A stretch of 64,000 bases of DNA, taken from Burkholderiales bacterium C2. Lineage in GTDB: Bacteria; Pseudomonadota; Gammaproteobacteria; Burkholderiales; Burkholderiaceae_C. This document shows, piece after piece, positions 38,700-48,841 of this stretch. The stretch covers positions 310,001 through 374,000 of the forward strand of contig SCOI01000003.1 of NCBI GenBank assembly GCA_005503085.1, in the 5' to 3' direction. Every line of letters starts with the position of its first letter. Position 1 is the first letter of the stretch. The notes below the pieces were generated by a model. The model saw only the letters and a list, made by a program, of their open reading frames with translations, searched no databases and was not told where the DNA came from. Made by a program: the position numbers and the translations under genes.

Positions 38700-39778
38700 G
38701 CACCAAGCATTTGGTCATCATGGCTGCGGGCACCGGTGGTCACATCATCCCGGGCCTGGCCGTCGCCGACGAGATGGCGCGCCGTGGCTGGAGCGTCAGC
38801 TGGGTCGGCACCGAGAGCGGCATGGAAAACCAGCTGGTGCCGCCCACCGGCATCCCGCTGGACCGGCTGGCCTTCTCGGGCCTGCGCGGCAAGGGCCTGA
38901 TGCACACGGTCAAGGGACTGTTCAAGCTGGTTCAGGCCTTTGTGCAATCGCGCCAGGTGTTTGTCACACGCAGCGCCGATGCGGTGCTGGGCATGGGCGG
39001 CTATGTCTGCTTCCCGGGCGGGCTGATGGCCTGGCTGAGCGGCAAGCCGCTGATGCTGATCAATGCCGACGCGGCCATGCTGCTGAGCAACCAGAGCCTG
39101 AAGCCCTTTGCCCGCCGCATCGGCTTTGGCTTCGACGGCTCGGCCGCCGCATCGACACCCAAGGCCGTCGTTACCGGCAACCCGGTGCGCGCCGAGATCG
39201 AGGCGATTGCGCCGCCGGCCGAGCGCTTTGCTGGCCGCAGCGGGCGGCTGCGCGTGCTGGTGGTCGGTGGCTCGCTGGGCGCGCGCGCGATCAATGACTG
39301 CATCCCGAAGGCGCTGGCGCTGTGGCCCGAGGACCAGCGCCCCATCGTCACGCACCAGACCGGTCAGGCCAATTTTAGCACCGTGCAGGCGCTCTACCAG
39401 GCGGCCGGCGTCGAGGCGACGCTGCTGCCCTTCATCGACGATATGGCAACTCAGCTGGCCCAGACCGATCTGATCATCTGCCGCGCTGGCGCGGTGACGG
39501 TCAGCGAGCTGTGCGCGGCCGGCGTGCCGGCGCTGCTGGTGCCGCTGGTCGTGGCGACGACCTCGCACCAGCGCGACAACGCCCGCTTCATGGCCCAGCA
39601 CGGCGCGGCCATCCATCTGCCGCAGGAAGAACTGAACCCGCAGCAGCTGCATGCGCTGCTGCAGGGCATGGAGCGCGAGGCCCTGGTCGCGATGGCCGAG
39701 AAGGCCCGCTTGCTGGCGCGCCCCCGTGCGGCCAGCCGCGTGGCCGATGAGATCGAACAGATGGTGGCCTCCGCATGA
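38696..39778 (+). CDS. murG: UDP-GlcNAc:undecaprenyl-PP-MurNAc-pentapeptide GlcNAc transferase
   Basis: MurG makes lipid II from lipid I on the inner face of the membrane. The 360-residue GT-B enzyme begins with the glycine loop [18 protein letters not shown] and has the second G-rich loop [13 protein letters not shown] and the donor-site region [25 protein letters not shown] take the ATG at 38696, which overlaps the ftsW stop. It overlaps murC by four bases. Confidence 0.96.
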   Translation: MSTKHLVIMAAGTGGHIIPGLAVADEMARRGWSVSWVGTESGMENQLVPPTGIPLDRLAFSGLRGKGLMHTVKGLFKLVQAFVQSRQVFVTRSADAVLGMGGYVCFPGGLMAWLSGKPLMLINADAAMLLSNQSLKPFARRIGFGFDGSAAASTPKAVVTGNPVRAEIEAIAPPAERFAGRSGRLRVLVVGGSLGARAINDCIPKALALWPEDQRPIVTHQTGQANFSTVQALYQAAGVEATLLPFIDDMATQLAQTDLIICRAGAVTVSELCAAGVPALLVPLVVATTSHQRDNARFMAQHGAAIHLPQEELNPQQLHALLQGMEREALVAMAEKARLLARPRAASRVADEIEQMVASA

Positions 39779-41148
39779 AGCACGCACTCAAGCACATTCA
39801 CTTTGTCGGCATCGGCGGTGCCGGCATGGGCGCGATCGCCGAGCTGCTGCATCAGCTCGGCTACCGGGTCTCGGGCTCGGACCAGAGCGATAGCGCGATG
39901 CTGCAGCGCCTCGCCGCCATCGGCGTGCAGGTCCACATCGGCCACGCCGCCGCCCATATCGCCGGCGCCCAGGCCCTGGTGACCTCGACCGCGGTCAAGG
40001 CCGACAACCCGGAGGTGATCGCCGCCCGTGCCGCCGGCGTGCCGGTGGTGCACCGCGCGGTGATGCTGGCCGAGCTGATGCGCCGCCAGCAGGGCATCGC
40101 GATCGCCGGCACCCATGGCAAGACCACGACCACCTCGCTGCTCACGGCGGTGCTGAGTGCCGCCGGTGTCGACCCCAGCTATGTGATCGGTGGCAAGCTG
40201 ATGAGCGCCGGCACCAACGCCCAGCTGGGCAGAGGTGACTACATCGTTGTCGAGGCCGATGAGAGCGATGCCTCCTTCCTGCATCTGCTGCCGACCTTGG
40301 CCGTCGTCACCAATATCGACGCCGACCATATGGACACCTATGGCCACGACTTCGCGAAGCTGAAGCTGGCCTTTGTCGAGTTCCTGCACCGCATGCCTTT
40401 CTATGGCGCGGCCGTGGTCTGCGGCGATGACGAGGGCGTGCGCTCGATACTGCCGATGCTGTCGCGACCGGTGGTCCGCTACGGCTTCGGTGCCGACAAT
40501 GCGGTGCGGGCGGTCGATGTGCAGGCGCTGGACGGCGGCCAGATGCGCTTCACCGTGCAGCGCGAGGGCGCGGCCGATCTGCCGGTGACCCTGAACCTGG
40601 CCGGCCGCCACAATGTGCTGAACGCCTTGGCGGCGATTGCGGTGGCCAGCGAGCTGGAACTGCCCGACGCGCCTGTGCTGGCGGCCCTGGCCAATTTCGG
40701 TGGCGTCGGCCGACGCTTCGAGCGCTATGGCGAGCTGCGCGCCGCCGATGGCGGCCTGTTCACGCTGATCGACGACTACGGACACCACCCGGTCGAGATG
40801 GCGGCGGTGCTGAGCGCGGCACGCGGCGCCTTCCCGGGCCGGCGTCTGGTGCTGGCGTTTCAACCCCATCGCTACACCCGGACACGCGACTGCTTCGCCG
40901 ACTTCGTGCGCGTGATCGCGCAGGCCGATGCGACCCTGCTGACCGAGGTCTATGCGGCCGGCGAGGGCGTGATCGCCGGGGCCGATGGCGCAGCGCTGGC
41001 CACGGCCGCCGGCGCGCAGTTCGTCGCCGATGTGCGCGCGCTGCCGCAGGCCATCGCTCAGCAAAGCCGCGACGGCGATGTCGTGATCGTGATGGGCGCC
41101 GGCTCGATCGGCGCGGTGCCGGCGCAAACCGTGGAACTGCTGAAATGA
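39775..41148 (+). CDS. murC: UDP-N-acetylmuramate--L-alanine ligase
   Basis: MurC adds L-Ala, the first peptide residue, to UDP-MurNAc. The 457-residue protein has an N-terminal Rossmann loop [17 protein letters not shown], the ATP motif [10 protein letters not shown] and the [14 protein letters not shown] motif in the C-terminal domain. It overlaps murG and ddl by four bases each. Length and motifs are normal, in contrast to the enlarged MurD. Confidence 0.96.
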   Translation: MKHALKHIHFVGIGGAGMGAIAELLHQLGYRVSGSDQSDSAMLQRLAAIGVQVHIGHAAAHIAGAQALVTSTAVKADNPEVIAARAAGVPVVHRAVMLAELMRRQQGIAIAGTHGKTTTTSLLTAVLSAAGVDPSYVIGGKLMSAGTNAQLGRGDYIVVEADESDASFLHLLPTLAVVTNIDADHMDTYGHDFAKLKLAFVEFLHRMPFYGAAVVCGDDEGVRSILPMLSRPVVRYGFGADNAVRAVDVQALDGGQMRFTVQREGAADLPVTLNLAGRHNVLNALAAIAVASELELPDAPVLAALANFGGVGRRFERYGELRAADGGLFTLIDDYGHHPVEMAAVLSAARGAFPGRRLVLAFQPHRYTRTRDCFADFVRVIAQADATLLTEVYAAGEGVIAGADGAALATAAGAQFVADVRALPQAIAQQSRDGDVVIVMGAGSIGAVPAQTVELLK

Positions 41149-42107
41149 ATCTGAACATCGATCCCAAGAGCCTGGGCAAGGTCGCCGTGCTGATGGGCGG
41201 CACTTCGGCCGAGCGCGAGGTGTCGCTGACCATGTCGGGTCCCGGCGTGCTGGCCGCGCTGCGCTCGCAAGGCGTCGACGCCCACGCCTTCGACCCGGCC
41301 GAGCGCGGCTTGCACGAGCTCAAAGCCGAGGGTTTTGCGCGCTGCTTCATCGCGCTGCATGGCCGTGACGGCGAGGACGGCACGGTGCAGGGGGCGCTCG
41401 AGATGCTGGCCATCCCCTATACCGGCTCCGGCGTGATGGCCTCGGCGATCGCGATGGACAAGATCACCACCAAGCGGCTGTGGCGCGCCGACGGCCTGCC
41501 GACGCCGCGCTGGCTGACGCTGAAAAAGCATGAGCTGACGCGCGAGCGCATCCGCACTGTGCCCGACGAGCTGGGCCTGCCGCTGTTCGTCAAGGCGCCG
41601 CACGAGGGTTCCAGCATCGGCCTGAGCAAGGTGATGGGTTATTCGCAGATGCAGGCCGCGGTGGAACTGTCGGCCCGCTACGACGACGAGCTGCTGTTCG
41701 AGGAGTTCATCGACGGCTGGGAGTTGACCTGCCCGGTGCTGGGCGAGGGCGATACGGCTCAGGCCCTGCCGGTCATACGCATAGAGGCGCCCGAAGGCAA
41801 TTACGACTACCAGAACAAGTACTTCACCGACGTCACGCAGTACCACATCGGCACGCTGCCCGAGGTCCAGGAGCAGGAGATCCGTGCGCTGGTGCTGGCG
41901 GCCTATCGGTCGCTCGGCTGCCGCGGTTGGGGCCGCGCCGACCTGATGCAGCGCAAGAGCGACGGCAAGGTCTTCCTGCTGGAGATGAACACCTCGCCGG
42001 GCATGACCTCGCATTCGCTGGTGCCCAAATCGGCCCAGGCCGCCGGCATCTCCTACGAACAGCTGTGCCTGTGGCTGCTGGCCCAGGCCCGGCTGGACAG
42101 GGCCTGA
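41145..42107 (+). CDS. ddl: D-alanine--D-alanine ligase
   Basis: Ddl joins two D-Ala residues for MurF. The 320-residue ATP-grasp enzyme has [18 protein letters not shown] at the N-terminus, the [17 protein letters not shown] loop, the ATP-binding [14 protein letters not shown] and the metal-binding [16 protein letters not shown]. The short length and dcw location fit DdlB. It overlaps murC by four bases, and ftsQ starts 11 bases after it. Confidence 0.96.
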   Translation: MNLNIDPKSLGKVAVLMGGTSAEREVSLTMSGPGVLAALRSQGVDAHAFDPAERGLHELKAEGFARCFIALHGRDGEDGTVQGALEMLAIPYTGSGVMASAIAMDKITTKRLWRADGLPTPRWLTLKKHELTRERIRTVPDELGLPLFVKAPHEGSSIGLSKVMGYSQMQAAVELSARYDDELLFEEFIDGWELTCPVLGEGDTAQALPVIRIEAPEGNYDYQNKYFTDVTQYHIGTLPEVQEQEIRALVLAAYRSLGCRGWGRADLMQRKSDGKVFLLEMNTSPGMTSHSLVPKSAQAAGISYEQLCLWLLAQARLDRA

Positions 42108-42117
42108 CCCAAGCGCC

Positions 42118-42945
42118 ATGAGCACCGCCGCCCAACCCCTGCTGCCGGCCGATATACGCCTGATGAATGGCGTGTCGGCTTTGCTGCTGGCCGGTCTGGT
42201 GCTGGCGGGTCTGGCCCTGGCCCTGCATCAGCTGGCGCGGCTGCCGATCTTCGGCATCCGGCATATCCAGGTCGAAGGCGATGTGACGCGCAATAGCGTG
42301 GCCTCGCTGCGTGCCAATGCGATGCCCCATGTCTCGGGTACGTTCCTGACCCTGAATCTGCAGCAGGCCGGCAGCGCCTTCCAGGCCGTGCCCTGGGTGC
42401 GCACGGCCGTGGTGCAGCGCGTCTGGCCGAACCGGCTGCGGGTGTGGCTGGAGGAGCACCGGCCGGCGGCCTACTGGGAAGCCAAGCCCGAGGGTGCCGA
42501 TGCGCAAAGCGAGGCCAGCGTCGAGCGGGCCCTGGTCAACAGCTTTGGCGAGGTCTTCGAGGCCAATCTGGGCGATGTCGAAGATGAGGACCTGCCGGTG
42601 CTGGCGGGTCCGGAGGGCAGTTCGGTGGCGATGCTGGCCATGTGGCAGCAGCTCAATGCGCTGAGCCAGAAGCTGGGCGAGTCGGCCCGGCGCCTGGACT
42701 TGTCCGGCCGCGGCTCCTGGCGCCTGACGCTGGAAAAGGGGGCGGTGGTGGAACTGGGCCGCGGCAGCGAGGCCGAGGTGCTGGCCCGCTTCGGCCAGTT
42801 TGCCGCCAGCATCACCCAGATCAGCTCACGCTACCAGACCGCCGTGCTGAGCGCAGATCTGCGCCACCACGACGGGTATGCGGTGCGGCTGCAAGGAATA
42901 TCGACGAGCCCGGGCCCGGCGACGGGCGCGGCCAAGAAACGTTGA
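42118..42945 (+). CDS. ftsQ: Cell division protein FtsQ
   Basis: FtsQ is the bitopic scaffold of the FtsQLB complex. The 275-residue protein has a short cytoplasmic tail, one transmembrane helix at about 22-40 (LLLAGLVLAGLALALHQ), a POTRA domain starting at IFGIRHIQVEGDVTRNS, and a beta domain ending in a basic tail. It is placed between ddl and ftsA as in most proteobacteria. Confidence 0.94.
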   Translation: MSTAAQPLLPADIRLMNGVSALLLAGLVLAGLALALHQLARLPIFGIRHIQVEGDVTRNSVASLRANAMPHVSGTFLTLNLQQAGSAFQAVPWVRTAVVQRVWPNRLRVWLEEHRPAAYWEAKPEGADAQSEASVERALVNSFGEVFEANLGDVEDEDLPVLAGPEGSSVAMLAMWQQLNALSQKLGESARRLDLSGRGSWRLTLEKGAVVELGRGSEAEVLARFGQFAASITQISSRYQTAVLSADLRHHDGYAVRLQGISTSPGPATGAAKKR

Positions 42946-42972
42946 GACAAGAAAACATACGCTGAGGGGCAT

Positions 42973-44202
42973 ATGGCCAAGGAATACAAGGATTTAGTCG
43001 TTGGTTTGGATATCGGCACCGCCAAGATCATGGCGGTGGTGGCCGAGGTGCTGGGCAATGGCGAGCTGCGCATTGCCGGCCTCGGCGTCGCGCCCTCGCA
43101 TGGTCTGAAACGCGGTGTCGTGGTGAATATCGACGCGACCGTGCAATCGATACAGCAGGCCTTGAAAGAGGCCGAGATGATGGCCGACTGCAAGATTTCG
43201 CGGGTTTTCACCGGGATTACCGGCAGCCATATCCGCGGCCAGAACTCGACCGGCATGGTGATCGTGCGCGACAAGGAAGTCACGCCGGTCGATGTGGCGC
43301 GGGTGGTGGAAACCGCCAAGGCCATCAATATCCCCAACGATCAGCGCCTGCTGCTGGTCGAGCCGCAGGAATTCGTCATCGACGGCCATGAGGTGAAAGA
43401 GCCTATTGGTATGAGCGGAGGTCGGCTGGAGGTCAAGGTCCATATCGTGACCGGGGCCCAGAGCGCGGCGGAAAACATCGTCAAATGCGTGCGCCGCTGT
43501 GGTTTGGAGGTCGATCAGCTGGTTTTGAATCCGAGCGCCTCCAGTGCGGCCGCACTGACCTCGGACGAGCGCGATCTGGGCGTGGCCCTGGTCGATATCG
43601 GCGCCGGCACCACCGATGTGGCGATCTTCACCGGCGGCTCGATTCGCCATACCGCGGTGATCCCGATTGCCGGCGACCTGATCACCAGCGATATCGCGAT
43701 GGCGCTGCGCACGCCGACCAAGGATGCCGAGGAAATCAAGGTCGAGCACGGGGTGGCCAAGCAGCTGCTGGCCGACCCGGCGGACCAGGTCGAAGTACCC
43801 GGCCTGGGCGACCGCGCGCCCCGCATGCTGTCCAAACAAGCACTTGCCGGGGTTATTGAACCCCGTGTCGAGGAGATTTTCTCGCTGGTCCACCAGGTGA
43901 TTCGGGAAAGCGGATACGAAGAGTTACTTTCTTCCGGCATTGTTTTGACCGGCGGCTCGGCGGTGATGCCGGGCATGGTCGAGTTGGCCGAGGACATATT
44001 CCTGAAACCGGTGCGACGCGGCAACCCGACCTATAGCGGGGCGCTGTTCGATATGGTTTCGAATCCGCGCTCGGCGACGGTGATGGGCCTGCTCGAAGAG
44101 GCACGGATGTCGCGCACCCGGGGTTTGAAAGCGGCCCAGCAGGCGGGTTCGGTCAAGACCATTATTGGTCGCGCCAAGGATTGGTTTCTGGGTAATTTCT
44201 GA
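42973..44202 (+). CDS. ftsA: Cell division protein FtsA
   Basis: FtsA is the actin-like protein that tethers FtsZ to the membrane. The 409-residue protein has the phosphate-1 loop LVVGLDIGTAKIMAVV, the SHI-type 1C region, the phosphate-2 motif LVDIGAGTTDVAIFTGGS, the adenosine motif IVLTGGSAVMPGM and a C-terminal amphipathic helix (IGRAKDWFLGNF) for membrane binding. A GAGGGG site precedes the ATG. The segment 43840-43970 uses A/T-richer codons and contains a 7-bp hairpin, unlike the middle of the gene. Confidence 0.97.
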   Translation: MAKEYKDLVVGLDIGTAKIMAVVAEVLGNGELRIAGLGVAPSHGLKRGVVVNIDATVQSIQQALKEAEMMADCKISRVFTGITGSHIRGQNSTGMVIVRDKEVTPVDVARVVETAKAINIPNDQRLLLVEPQEFVIDGHEVKEPIGMSGGRLEVKVHIVTGAQSAAENIVKCVRRCGLEVDQLVLNPSASSAAALTSDERDLGVALVDIGAGTTDVAIFTGGSIRHTAVIPIAGDLITSDIAMALRTPTKDAEEIKVEHGVAKQLLADPADQVEVPGLGDRAPRMLSKQALAGVIEPRVEEIFSLVHQVIRESGYEELLSSGIVLTGGSAVMPGMVELAEDIFLKPVRRGNPTYSGALFDMVSNPRSATVMGLLEEARMSRTRGLKAAQQAGSVKTIIGRAKDWFLGNF

Positions 44203-44270
44203 ACGGGTGGCGCCCCCGGACGGCGTAAGCGGGTCGAAATGTCGGAAAACAACGGCAGCGACTCAAAAAA

Positions 44271-44292
44271 AGGGGCTTCCCCTGTAGTTTTT
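44271..44292 (+). other. Small hairpin with T-run in the ftsA-ftsZ gap
   Basis: AGGGG (44271-44275) and CCCCT (44279-44283) form a 5-bp stem with a three-base loop. It is preceded by an A-run and followed by GTAGTTTTT, so the stem might extend through A-T pairs. It could attenuate transcription into ftsZ. The stem is short, so this is tentative. Confidence 0.35.
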
Positions 44293-44331
44293 AACGATTG
44301 GCAACTGCACAATTGCTGAAGGAGGTTTGAT

Positions 44332-45549
44332 ATGGCGATCGAGATGATCGAAGAGTTTGACCAAGGCACCCAAATCAAGGTGATTGGCGTGGGTGGTGGC
44401 GGCGGCAACGCGGTCGATCACATGATTGCGCAAGGGGTTCAGGGCGTGGAGTTCATCTGCGCCAATACCGATGCGCAGGCCCTCAACCGCTCCAAGGCCG
44501 ACCAGCTGCTGCAGCTGGGCACCTCCGGTCTGGGCGCCGGCGCCAAGCCCGAGATGGGCCGCGCCGCCGCCGAAGAGGCCGAGGCGCGCATCCGCGACTC
44601 GATCCAGGGCGCGAACATGCTCTTCATCACCGCCGGCATGGGCGGTGGCACCGGCACCGGCGCGGCCCCGGTGATCGCCCGCGTCGCCAAGGAAATGGGC
44701 ATCCTGACCGTCGGCGTCGTGACCAAGCCTTTCGAGTTCGAGGGCAACCGTCGCTCCAAGGCGGCCGACTCCGGTCTGGCCGAGTTGGAGGCCAATGTCG
44801 ACTCGCTGATCGTCGTGCTGAACGACAAGCTGCTCGACGTGCTGGGCGACGATGTCACGCAGGATCAGGCGTTCGCGCATGCCAACGATGTGCTGAAGAA
44901 CGCGGTCGGCGGCATCTCGGACATCATCCATATGCCCGGCCTGGTCAACGTCGACTTCGAAGACGTCAAGACCGTTATGAGCGAGCCCGGCAAGGCGATG
45001 ATGGGTACGGCGGTGGCCAGCGGCCCGGACCGCGCCTCCAAGGCCGCCGAGGCGGCCGTGGCCTGCCCGCTGCTGGAAGGCATCGATCTGTCCGGCGCGC
45101 GTGGCGTGCTGGTGCTGATCGCGGCCAACCGCAACACCTTCAAGCTGGCCGAGAGCCGCAATGCGATGAACGCGATCAAGCGTTACGCCGCCGAAGATGC
45201 GCACATCATCTATGGCACGGCCTATGACGAAAGCCTGGGCGACCAGCTGCGCGTCACCGTGATCGCCACCGGTCTGACCTCGGCGCGTGCGCGCGTGCAG
45301 GCGCCGCTGTCGGTGGTGCAGCCGCAGGTGCAGATGCGCACCGGTACCGACAATCTGCCGGTGCTGAACCAGCAGGTCACGCTGCCCCAGGCCGGTGGCC
45401 AGGTCGGCGGCGGCAATGACTTTGCCGGCATGAGCGTGCCCAGCGTCTGGCGCCATGGCCGCACGGCCGCGGCCAAGGTCGAGGCCCTGTCGTCCAACGG
45501 CATGGACGAGATAGAGATCCCGGCCTTCCTGCGCAAGCAAGCTGACTGA
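44332..45549 (+). CDS. ftsZ: Cell division protein FtsZ
   Basis: FtsZ is the tubulin-like GTPase that forms the Z ring. The 405-residue protein has KVIGVGGGGGNAV at the N-terminus, the tubulin signature GGGTGTGAAPVIA, the synergy loop VNVDFEDVKTVMSEPGKAMMG and the C-terminal peptide DEIEIPAFLRKQAD that binds FtsA. A strong AAGGAGG lies about six bases before the ATG, suggesting high translation. Unlike the tight junctions upstream, it is separated from ftsA by 129 bp, which includes a small hairpin. A strong terminator follows. Confidence 0.98.
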   Translation: MAIEMIEEFDQGTQIKVIGVGGGGGNAVDHMIAQGVQGVEFICANTDAQALNRSKADQLLQLGTSGLGAGAKPEMGRAAAEEAEARIRDSIQGANMLFITAGMGGGTGTGAAPVIARVAKEMGILTVGVVTKPFEFEGNRRSKAADSGLAELEANVDSLIVVLNDKLLDVLGDDVTQDQAFAHANDVLKNAVGGISDIIHMPGLVNVDFEDVKTVMSEPGKAMMGTAVASGPDRASKAAEAAVACPLLEGIDLSGARGVLVLIAANRNTFKLAESRNAMNAIKRYAAEDAHIIYGTAYDESLGDQLRVTVIATGLTSARARVQAPLSVVQPQVQMRTGTDNLPVLNQQVTLPQAGGQVGGGNDFAGMSVPSVWRHGRTAAAKVEALSSNGMDEIEIPAFLRKQAD

Positions 45550-45590
45550 GCGTCTTGCGGGTCCCTGGTGGCCCGCTTGTTGCAACAGGA

Positions 45591-45645
45591 AAAAGCCCGT
45601 CGGGCGGCGACACCTCCTTCTCGCCGCACGGCGGGCTTTTGTTCG
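45591..45645 (+). terminator. Strong intrinsic terminator after ftsZ
   Basis: The 20-base arms at 45591-45610 and 45621-45640 pair at 18 positions around a 10-base loop. The outer part AAAAGCCCG/CGGGCTTTT supplies the T-run. It lies 41 bp after the ftsZ stop codon and marks the end of the dcw transcript, separating it from the kinase and lpxC. Confidence 0.88.
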
Positions 45646-45815
45646 TGCCGGTCTTGATCTTGCTCATGCGGCGGCGGCGCGACAGCGCCGTCCCGTCTGC
45701 GGGTGCAAAGCGATAGCCAGCGCTCGGTTCTGCAGGCAGACTCACGGCAGTTGCACGGGGGTGTGACCGCACAGGCTGGATACCCAGATCCAGAAGCAAA
45801 AATAATCAGGCGCGT

Positions 45816-47837
45816 ATGGGGCTGTCCTTGATCTCGCATGGGCGCTGGCTGCGCTCTTTGCTGCTGCTGCTGCTGCTGCTGCTGCTGACGCTGTTGAGCG
45901 CCGGTGCGCTGCAGGCGCAGCCGCGTGGTGGGCTGCCGGATGCGGGGATGCGCAGTGCCGGCGAGCAGGCCACCGGCGCGCAGCTGGCGGTCTCGCAATG
46001 GTCGCGCGCCGATCTTGACGATTGGTGGGCGGCGCTGCGCGCGATGGACGGCAGCACCGGCAATCTGCCGCCGCATCTGCAGCCGCCCAGTGACCCGCGG
46101 GCCTGGATGCCGGTGGTGCTGCCCGATGTGCGCCAGCGCGAGGCCGGCGGCAGCTTGGCCGGGGACCAGCGCTACCAGATGCGCTGGTACCGGCTGCGCT
46201 ATACCTCGCCGGACGGGCGCTGGCCCACCAGCGTCGCGCTCTACATGCCCAAGCTGGTCAGCCTGGCGGCGGCCGTGCTGGTGCGCACCGAGGACGGCTG
46301 GCGACCGGTGTTCGACAACCAGAGCGGCGCGCGCGAGCAATGGGTGCGGCCACTGTGGGCGGTGTTTCCGGGCGCCTTCACCGAGCTGCACAAGAACCGG
46401 GTGATCGAGGTCGTGGTCGCGACGCCGGTGCTCAAGGACAGTTTCTTCTCGGTCTCCAGCGCCTGGCTGGGCGCACGCGAGGACCTGGAGCCGCTGTACA
46501 AGCGCCGCTGGGCGCTGCAGATCGGCGTGCCGCAGGCCACCGGCCTGACCCTGGTGGTGCTGGGCCTGTTCTCGTTCAGCCTGTGGCTGCGCCGCCGCGA
46601 GGAGCCGGCCTATCTGCTGTTTGCGATGGCCTCGGTGGCCTGGCTGGTGCGCAATCTGCACTATCACATCGACCTGCCCCGCACCCGTCTGGGCTTCGAA
46701 TGGTTCTGGTGGTTGACCCATGCCTCGATGTCCTGGGTGATGGCCCTGACCTTTCTGTTTGCACTGCGCTTCGCGCACCGGCGCTTCCCGCTGTTCGAGC
46801 GGCTGCTGGGAGGGTTTGTGCTGCTCAGCAGCGTGCTGACCATGCCTTTGTGGATCGATCTGCTCGACCCGCTGGTGCTGCAGCACATGGTCAATGCGGT
46901 GGTCGGCGCGATCGGCACGGCCTTCATTGCGGGCGTGGCCTTGCGCGAGGGCAGCCGCGAGCTGCGCCTGATCGCGCTGTGCCTGGCGGTGGGCCTGGGC
47001 CTGGGTGTGCATGATCTGGGTCTGCTGGCCGGCTGGGGCTGGAGCGAACACATCTATCTGATGCCTTTCGCGACGCTGGTGATCGTCGCGAGCTTTCTCT
47101 ATGCGGTGCAGCGGCGTTACACCGGTGCGCTGGGCCAGGTCGAGCAGGCCAACAGCCTGCTGGCCCAACGTCTGGCCGAGCAGGGCGCGCAGCTGCAGTC
47201 GCAGCACGAGCGGCTCAGCGAGTCCGAGCGCCAGCAGGCCTTGCTGCTGGAGCGCCAGCGCCTGATGCAGGATATGCACGACGGTCTGGGCAGCTCCTTG
47301 CTGTCGGCCATGGTGGCGGTGGAGCAGGGCAGCATGCAGCAGGACCAGGTGGTCGAGGTGCTGCGCGAATGCGTGGATGATCTGCGCCTGGTGATCGATT
47401 CGCTGGAGCCGGTGGGCCACGATCTGGTGTCGCTGCTGGCGACGATGCGCTACCGCCTGGGCAAGCGCTTGCAGGCCGGCGGCCTGATGCTGGACTGGGA
47501 TGTGCAAGACCTGCCCCCGCTGGACTGGCTGGAGCCGCCCGATGCGCTGCATGTGCTGCGCCTGCTGCAGGAGGCGCTGAACAATGTGCTCAAGCATGCC
47601 CGTGCCTCGCGGGTGCGCATCGCGACCCGCGATCTGGGCCACAAGGTCGAAATCCGTGTCGAGGACGACGGCCAGGGCTTCGACCTGGAGACCGCGCAGA
47701 AAGGCCGCGGCCTGCGCAGCCAGCAGAAGCGCGCCCACCGGCTGGGCGGCAGCGTCCATGTCGACAGCCGGCCCGGCCACGGCACCCAGCTGAGCCTGCG
47801 CCTGCCGGTCAAGCGCAAGCCGGTGCCCGCCCCGTAG
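45816..47837 (+). CDS. Orphan sensor histidine kinase, 7TM-DISM type with HisKA_3
   Basis: The 673-residue protein starts with a Leu-rich signal peptide encoded partly by nine CTG codons in a row. A periplasmic domain of about 200 residues follows, then about seven transmembrane helices (about 245-440), matching the 7TM-DISM arrangement. A coiled coil (about 450-480) leads to a NarL-type kinase core with H488 in RLMQDMHDGLGSSLL and an ATPase domain with LLQEALNNVLKHA, VEDDGQGFD and GRGLRSQQKRAHRLGG. No response regulator gene is adjacent, so it is an orphan. It stands between ftsZ and lpxC, genes that are often neighbours. Confidence 0.85.
   Translation: MGLSLISHGRWLRSLLLLLLLLLLTLLSAGALQAQPRGGLPDAGMRSAGEQATGAQLAVSQWSRADLDDWWAALRAMDGSTGNLPPHLQPPSDPRAWMPVVLPDVRQREAGGSLAGDQRYQMRWYRLRYTSPDGRWPTSVALYMPKLVSLAAAVLVRTEDGWRPVFDNQSGAREQWVRPLWAVFPGAFTELHKNRVIEVVVATPVLKDSFFSVSSAWLGAREDLEPLYKRRWALQIGVPQATGLTLVVLGLFSFSLWLRRREEPAYLLFAMASVAWLVRNLHYHIDLPRTRLGFEWFWWLTHASMSWVMALTFLFALRFAHRRFPLFERLLGGFVLLSSVLTMPLWIDLLDPLVLQHMVNAVVGAIGTAFIAGVALREGSRELRLIALCLAVGLGLGVHDLGLLAGWGWSEHIYLMPFATLVIVASFLYAVQRRYTGALGQVEQANSLLAQRLAEQGAQLQSQHERLSESERQQALLLERQRLMQDMHDGLGSSLLSAMVAVEQGSMQQDQVVEVLRECVDDLRLVIDSLEPVGHDLVSLLATMRYRLGKRLQAGGLMLDWDVQDLPPLDWLEPPDALHVLRLLQEALNNVLKHARASRVRIATRDLGHKVEIRVEDDGQGFDLETAQKGRGLRSQQKRAHRLGGSVHVDSRPGHGTQLSLRLPVKRKPVPAP
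45861..45887 (+). repeat. (CTG)9 trinucleotide repeat in the kinase signal peptide
   Basis: Nine perfect CTG codons at 45861-45887 encode a poly-Leu run in the hydrophobic core of the signal peptide. Slippage here would change the length of the core without breaking the frame. Confidence 0.9.
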
Positions 47838-47854
47838 CCGGCCCAAAGGCCGGC
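47837..47854 (+). other. Hairpin at the end of the kinase gene
   Basis: GCCGGCC (47837-47843) and GGCCGGC (47848-47854) form a 7-bp stem with a CAAA loop right at the kinase stop codon. There is no T-tract, so it is not a classical terminator; the gap to lpxC is only 54 bp. Confidence 0.4.
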
Positions 47855-47891
47855 GGCTGCAGGGCTTCGGGTAATCACCGACAATCGCGCC

Positions 47892-48827
47892 ATGCTCAAG
47901 CAACGAACCCTGAAGTCGCTGACCCGCGCCGTCGGCGTCGGCATCCACAGCGGCCAAAAGGTCGAGATGACGCTGCGCCCGGCCGCGCCCGACACCGGCA
48001 TCGTGTTCCGGCGCGTCGATCTGAACACCCCGGTCGACATCCCGGTGCGCGCCGACACCGTCAGCGATACCCGCATGGCCACCACGGTCAGCCCCGGCGG
48101 CGACCCGGGTGCACCCAAGGTGCAGACCATCGAGCATCTGCTGTCGGCCTGCGCGGGTCTGGGCATCGACAACCTCTATGTCGACATCAGCGCCGACGAG
48201 GTGCCCATCCTCGACGGCTCGGCCGCCAGCTATGTCTATCTGCTGCAGAGCGCCGGCATCGAGCTGCAGAACGCGGCAAAGAAGTTTCTGCGCGTCAAGA
48301 AGACCGTAGAGGTGCGCCAGGGCGAGGGCAAGCGGCTGATGTGGGCGCGGCTGGAGCCGCACCATGGCTACACGCTGAGCTTCCAGATCGAATTCGACAA
48401 CCCGGCGGTCGCGGCCACCGGCCAGCACTATGTGTTCGACATGGGTTCGGGCCAGTACAAGCGCGAGATCGCGCGGGCCCGCACCTTCGGCATGACCAGT
48501 GATATCGAGACCATGCGCTCGCGCGGCCTGACCCTCGGCGGCTCGATGGACAACGCCATCGTCGTCGACGACTACCGCGTGCTCAATGCCGAGGGCCTGC
48601 GCTACGACGACGAGTTCGTCAAGCACAAGATCCTCGACGCGATCGGCGATATGCATGTGGCCGGCCACCCGCTGCTGGCCGCCTACACCTCGTTCAAGGG
48701 CGGCCACGCGCTGAACAACAAGCTGCTGCGCGCGCTGCTCGCCGATGCCGAGGCGTTTGATATCGTCAGCTTCGAGGATGAGCGCGAGGCCCCGCAGGGA
48801 TTTGCGGAGCTGGCGCCGGCCTGGTAG
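47892..48827 (+). CDS. lpxC: UDP-3-O-acyl-N-acetylglucosamine deacetylase
   Basis: LpxC is the zinc deacetylase that commits UDP-GlcNAc to lipid A synthesis. The 311-residue protein starts [21 protein letters not shown], typical of the family. Zinc ligands are seen in [10 protein letters not shown] (His) and in [18 protein letters not shown] (His/Asp). The length is normal. It begins 54 bp after the orphan kinase and 2.3 kb after ftsZ, separated from the dcw cluster by a terminator. Confidence 0.97.
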   Translation: MLKQRTLKSLTRAVGVGIHSGQKVEMTLRPAAPDTGIVFRRVDLNTPVDIPVRADTVSDTRMATTVSPGGDPGAPKVQTIEHLLSACAGLGIDNLYVDISADEVPILDGSAASYVYLLQSAGIELQNAAKKFLRVKKTVEVRQGEGKRLMWARLEPHHGYTLSFQIEFDNPAVAATGQHYVFDMGSGQYKREIARARTFGMTSDIETMRSRGLTLGGSMDNAIVVDDYRVLNAEGLRYDDEFVKHKILDAIGDMHVAGHPLLAAYTSFKGGHALNNKLLRALLADAEAFDIVSFEDEREAPQGFAELAPAW

Positions 48828-48841
48828 TACAGTCCGCCCCC

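Noticed and set aside
45222-48707. 1,161-codon minus-strand open frame opposite ftsZ, kinase and lpxC
   Set aside because: It spans three well-supported genes and a terminator and has low-complexity composition; no start signal or domain.
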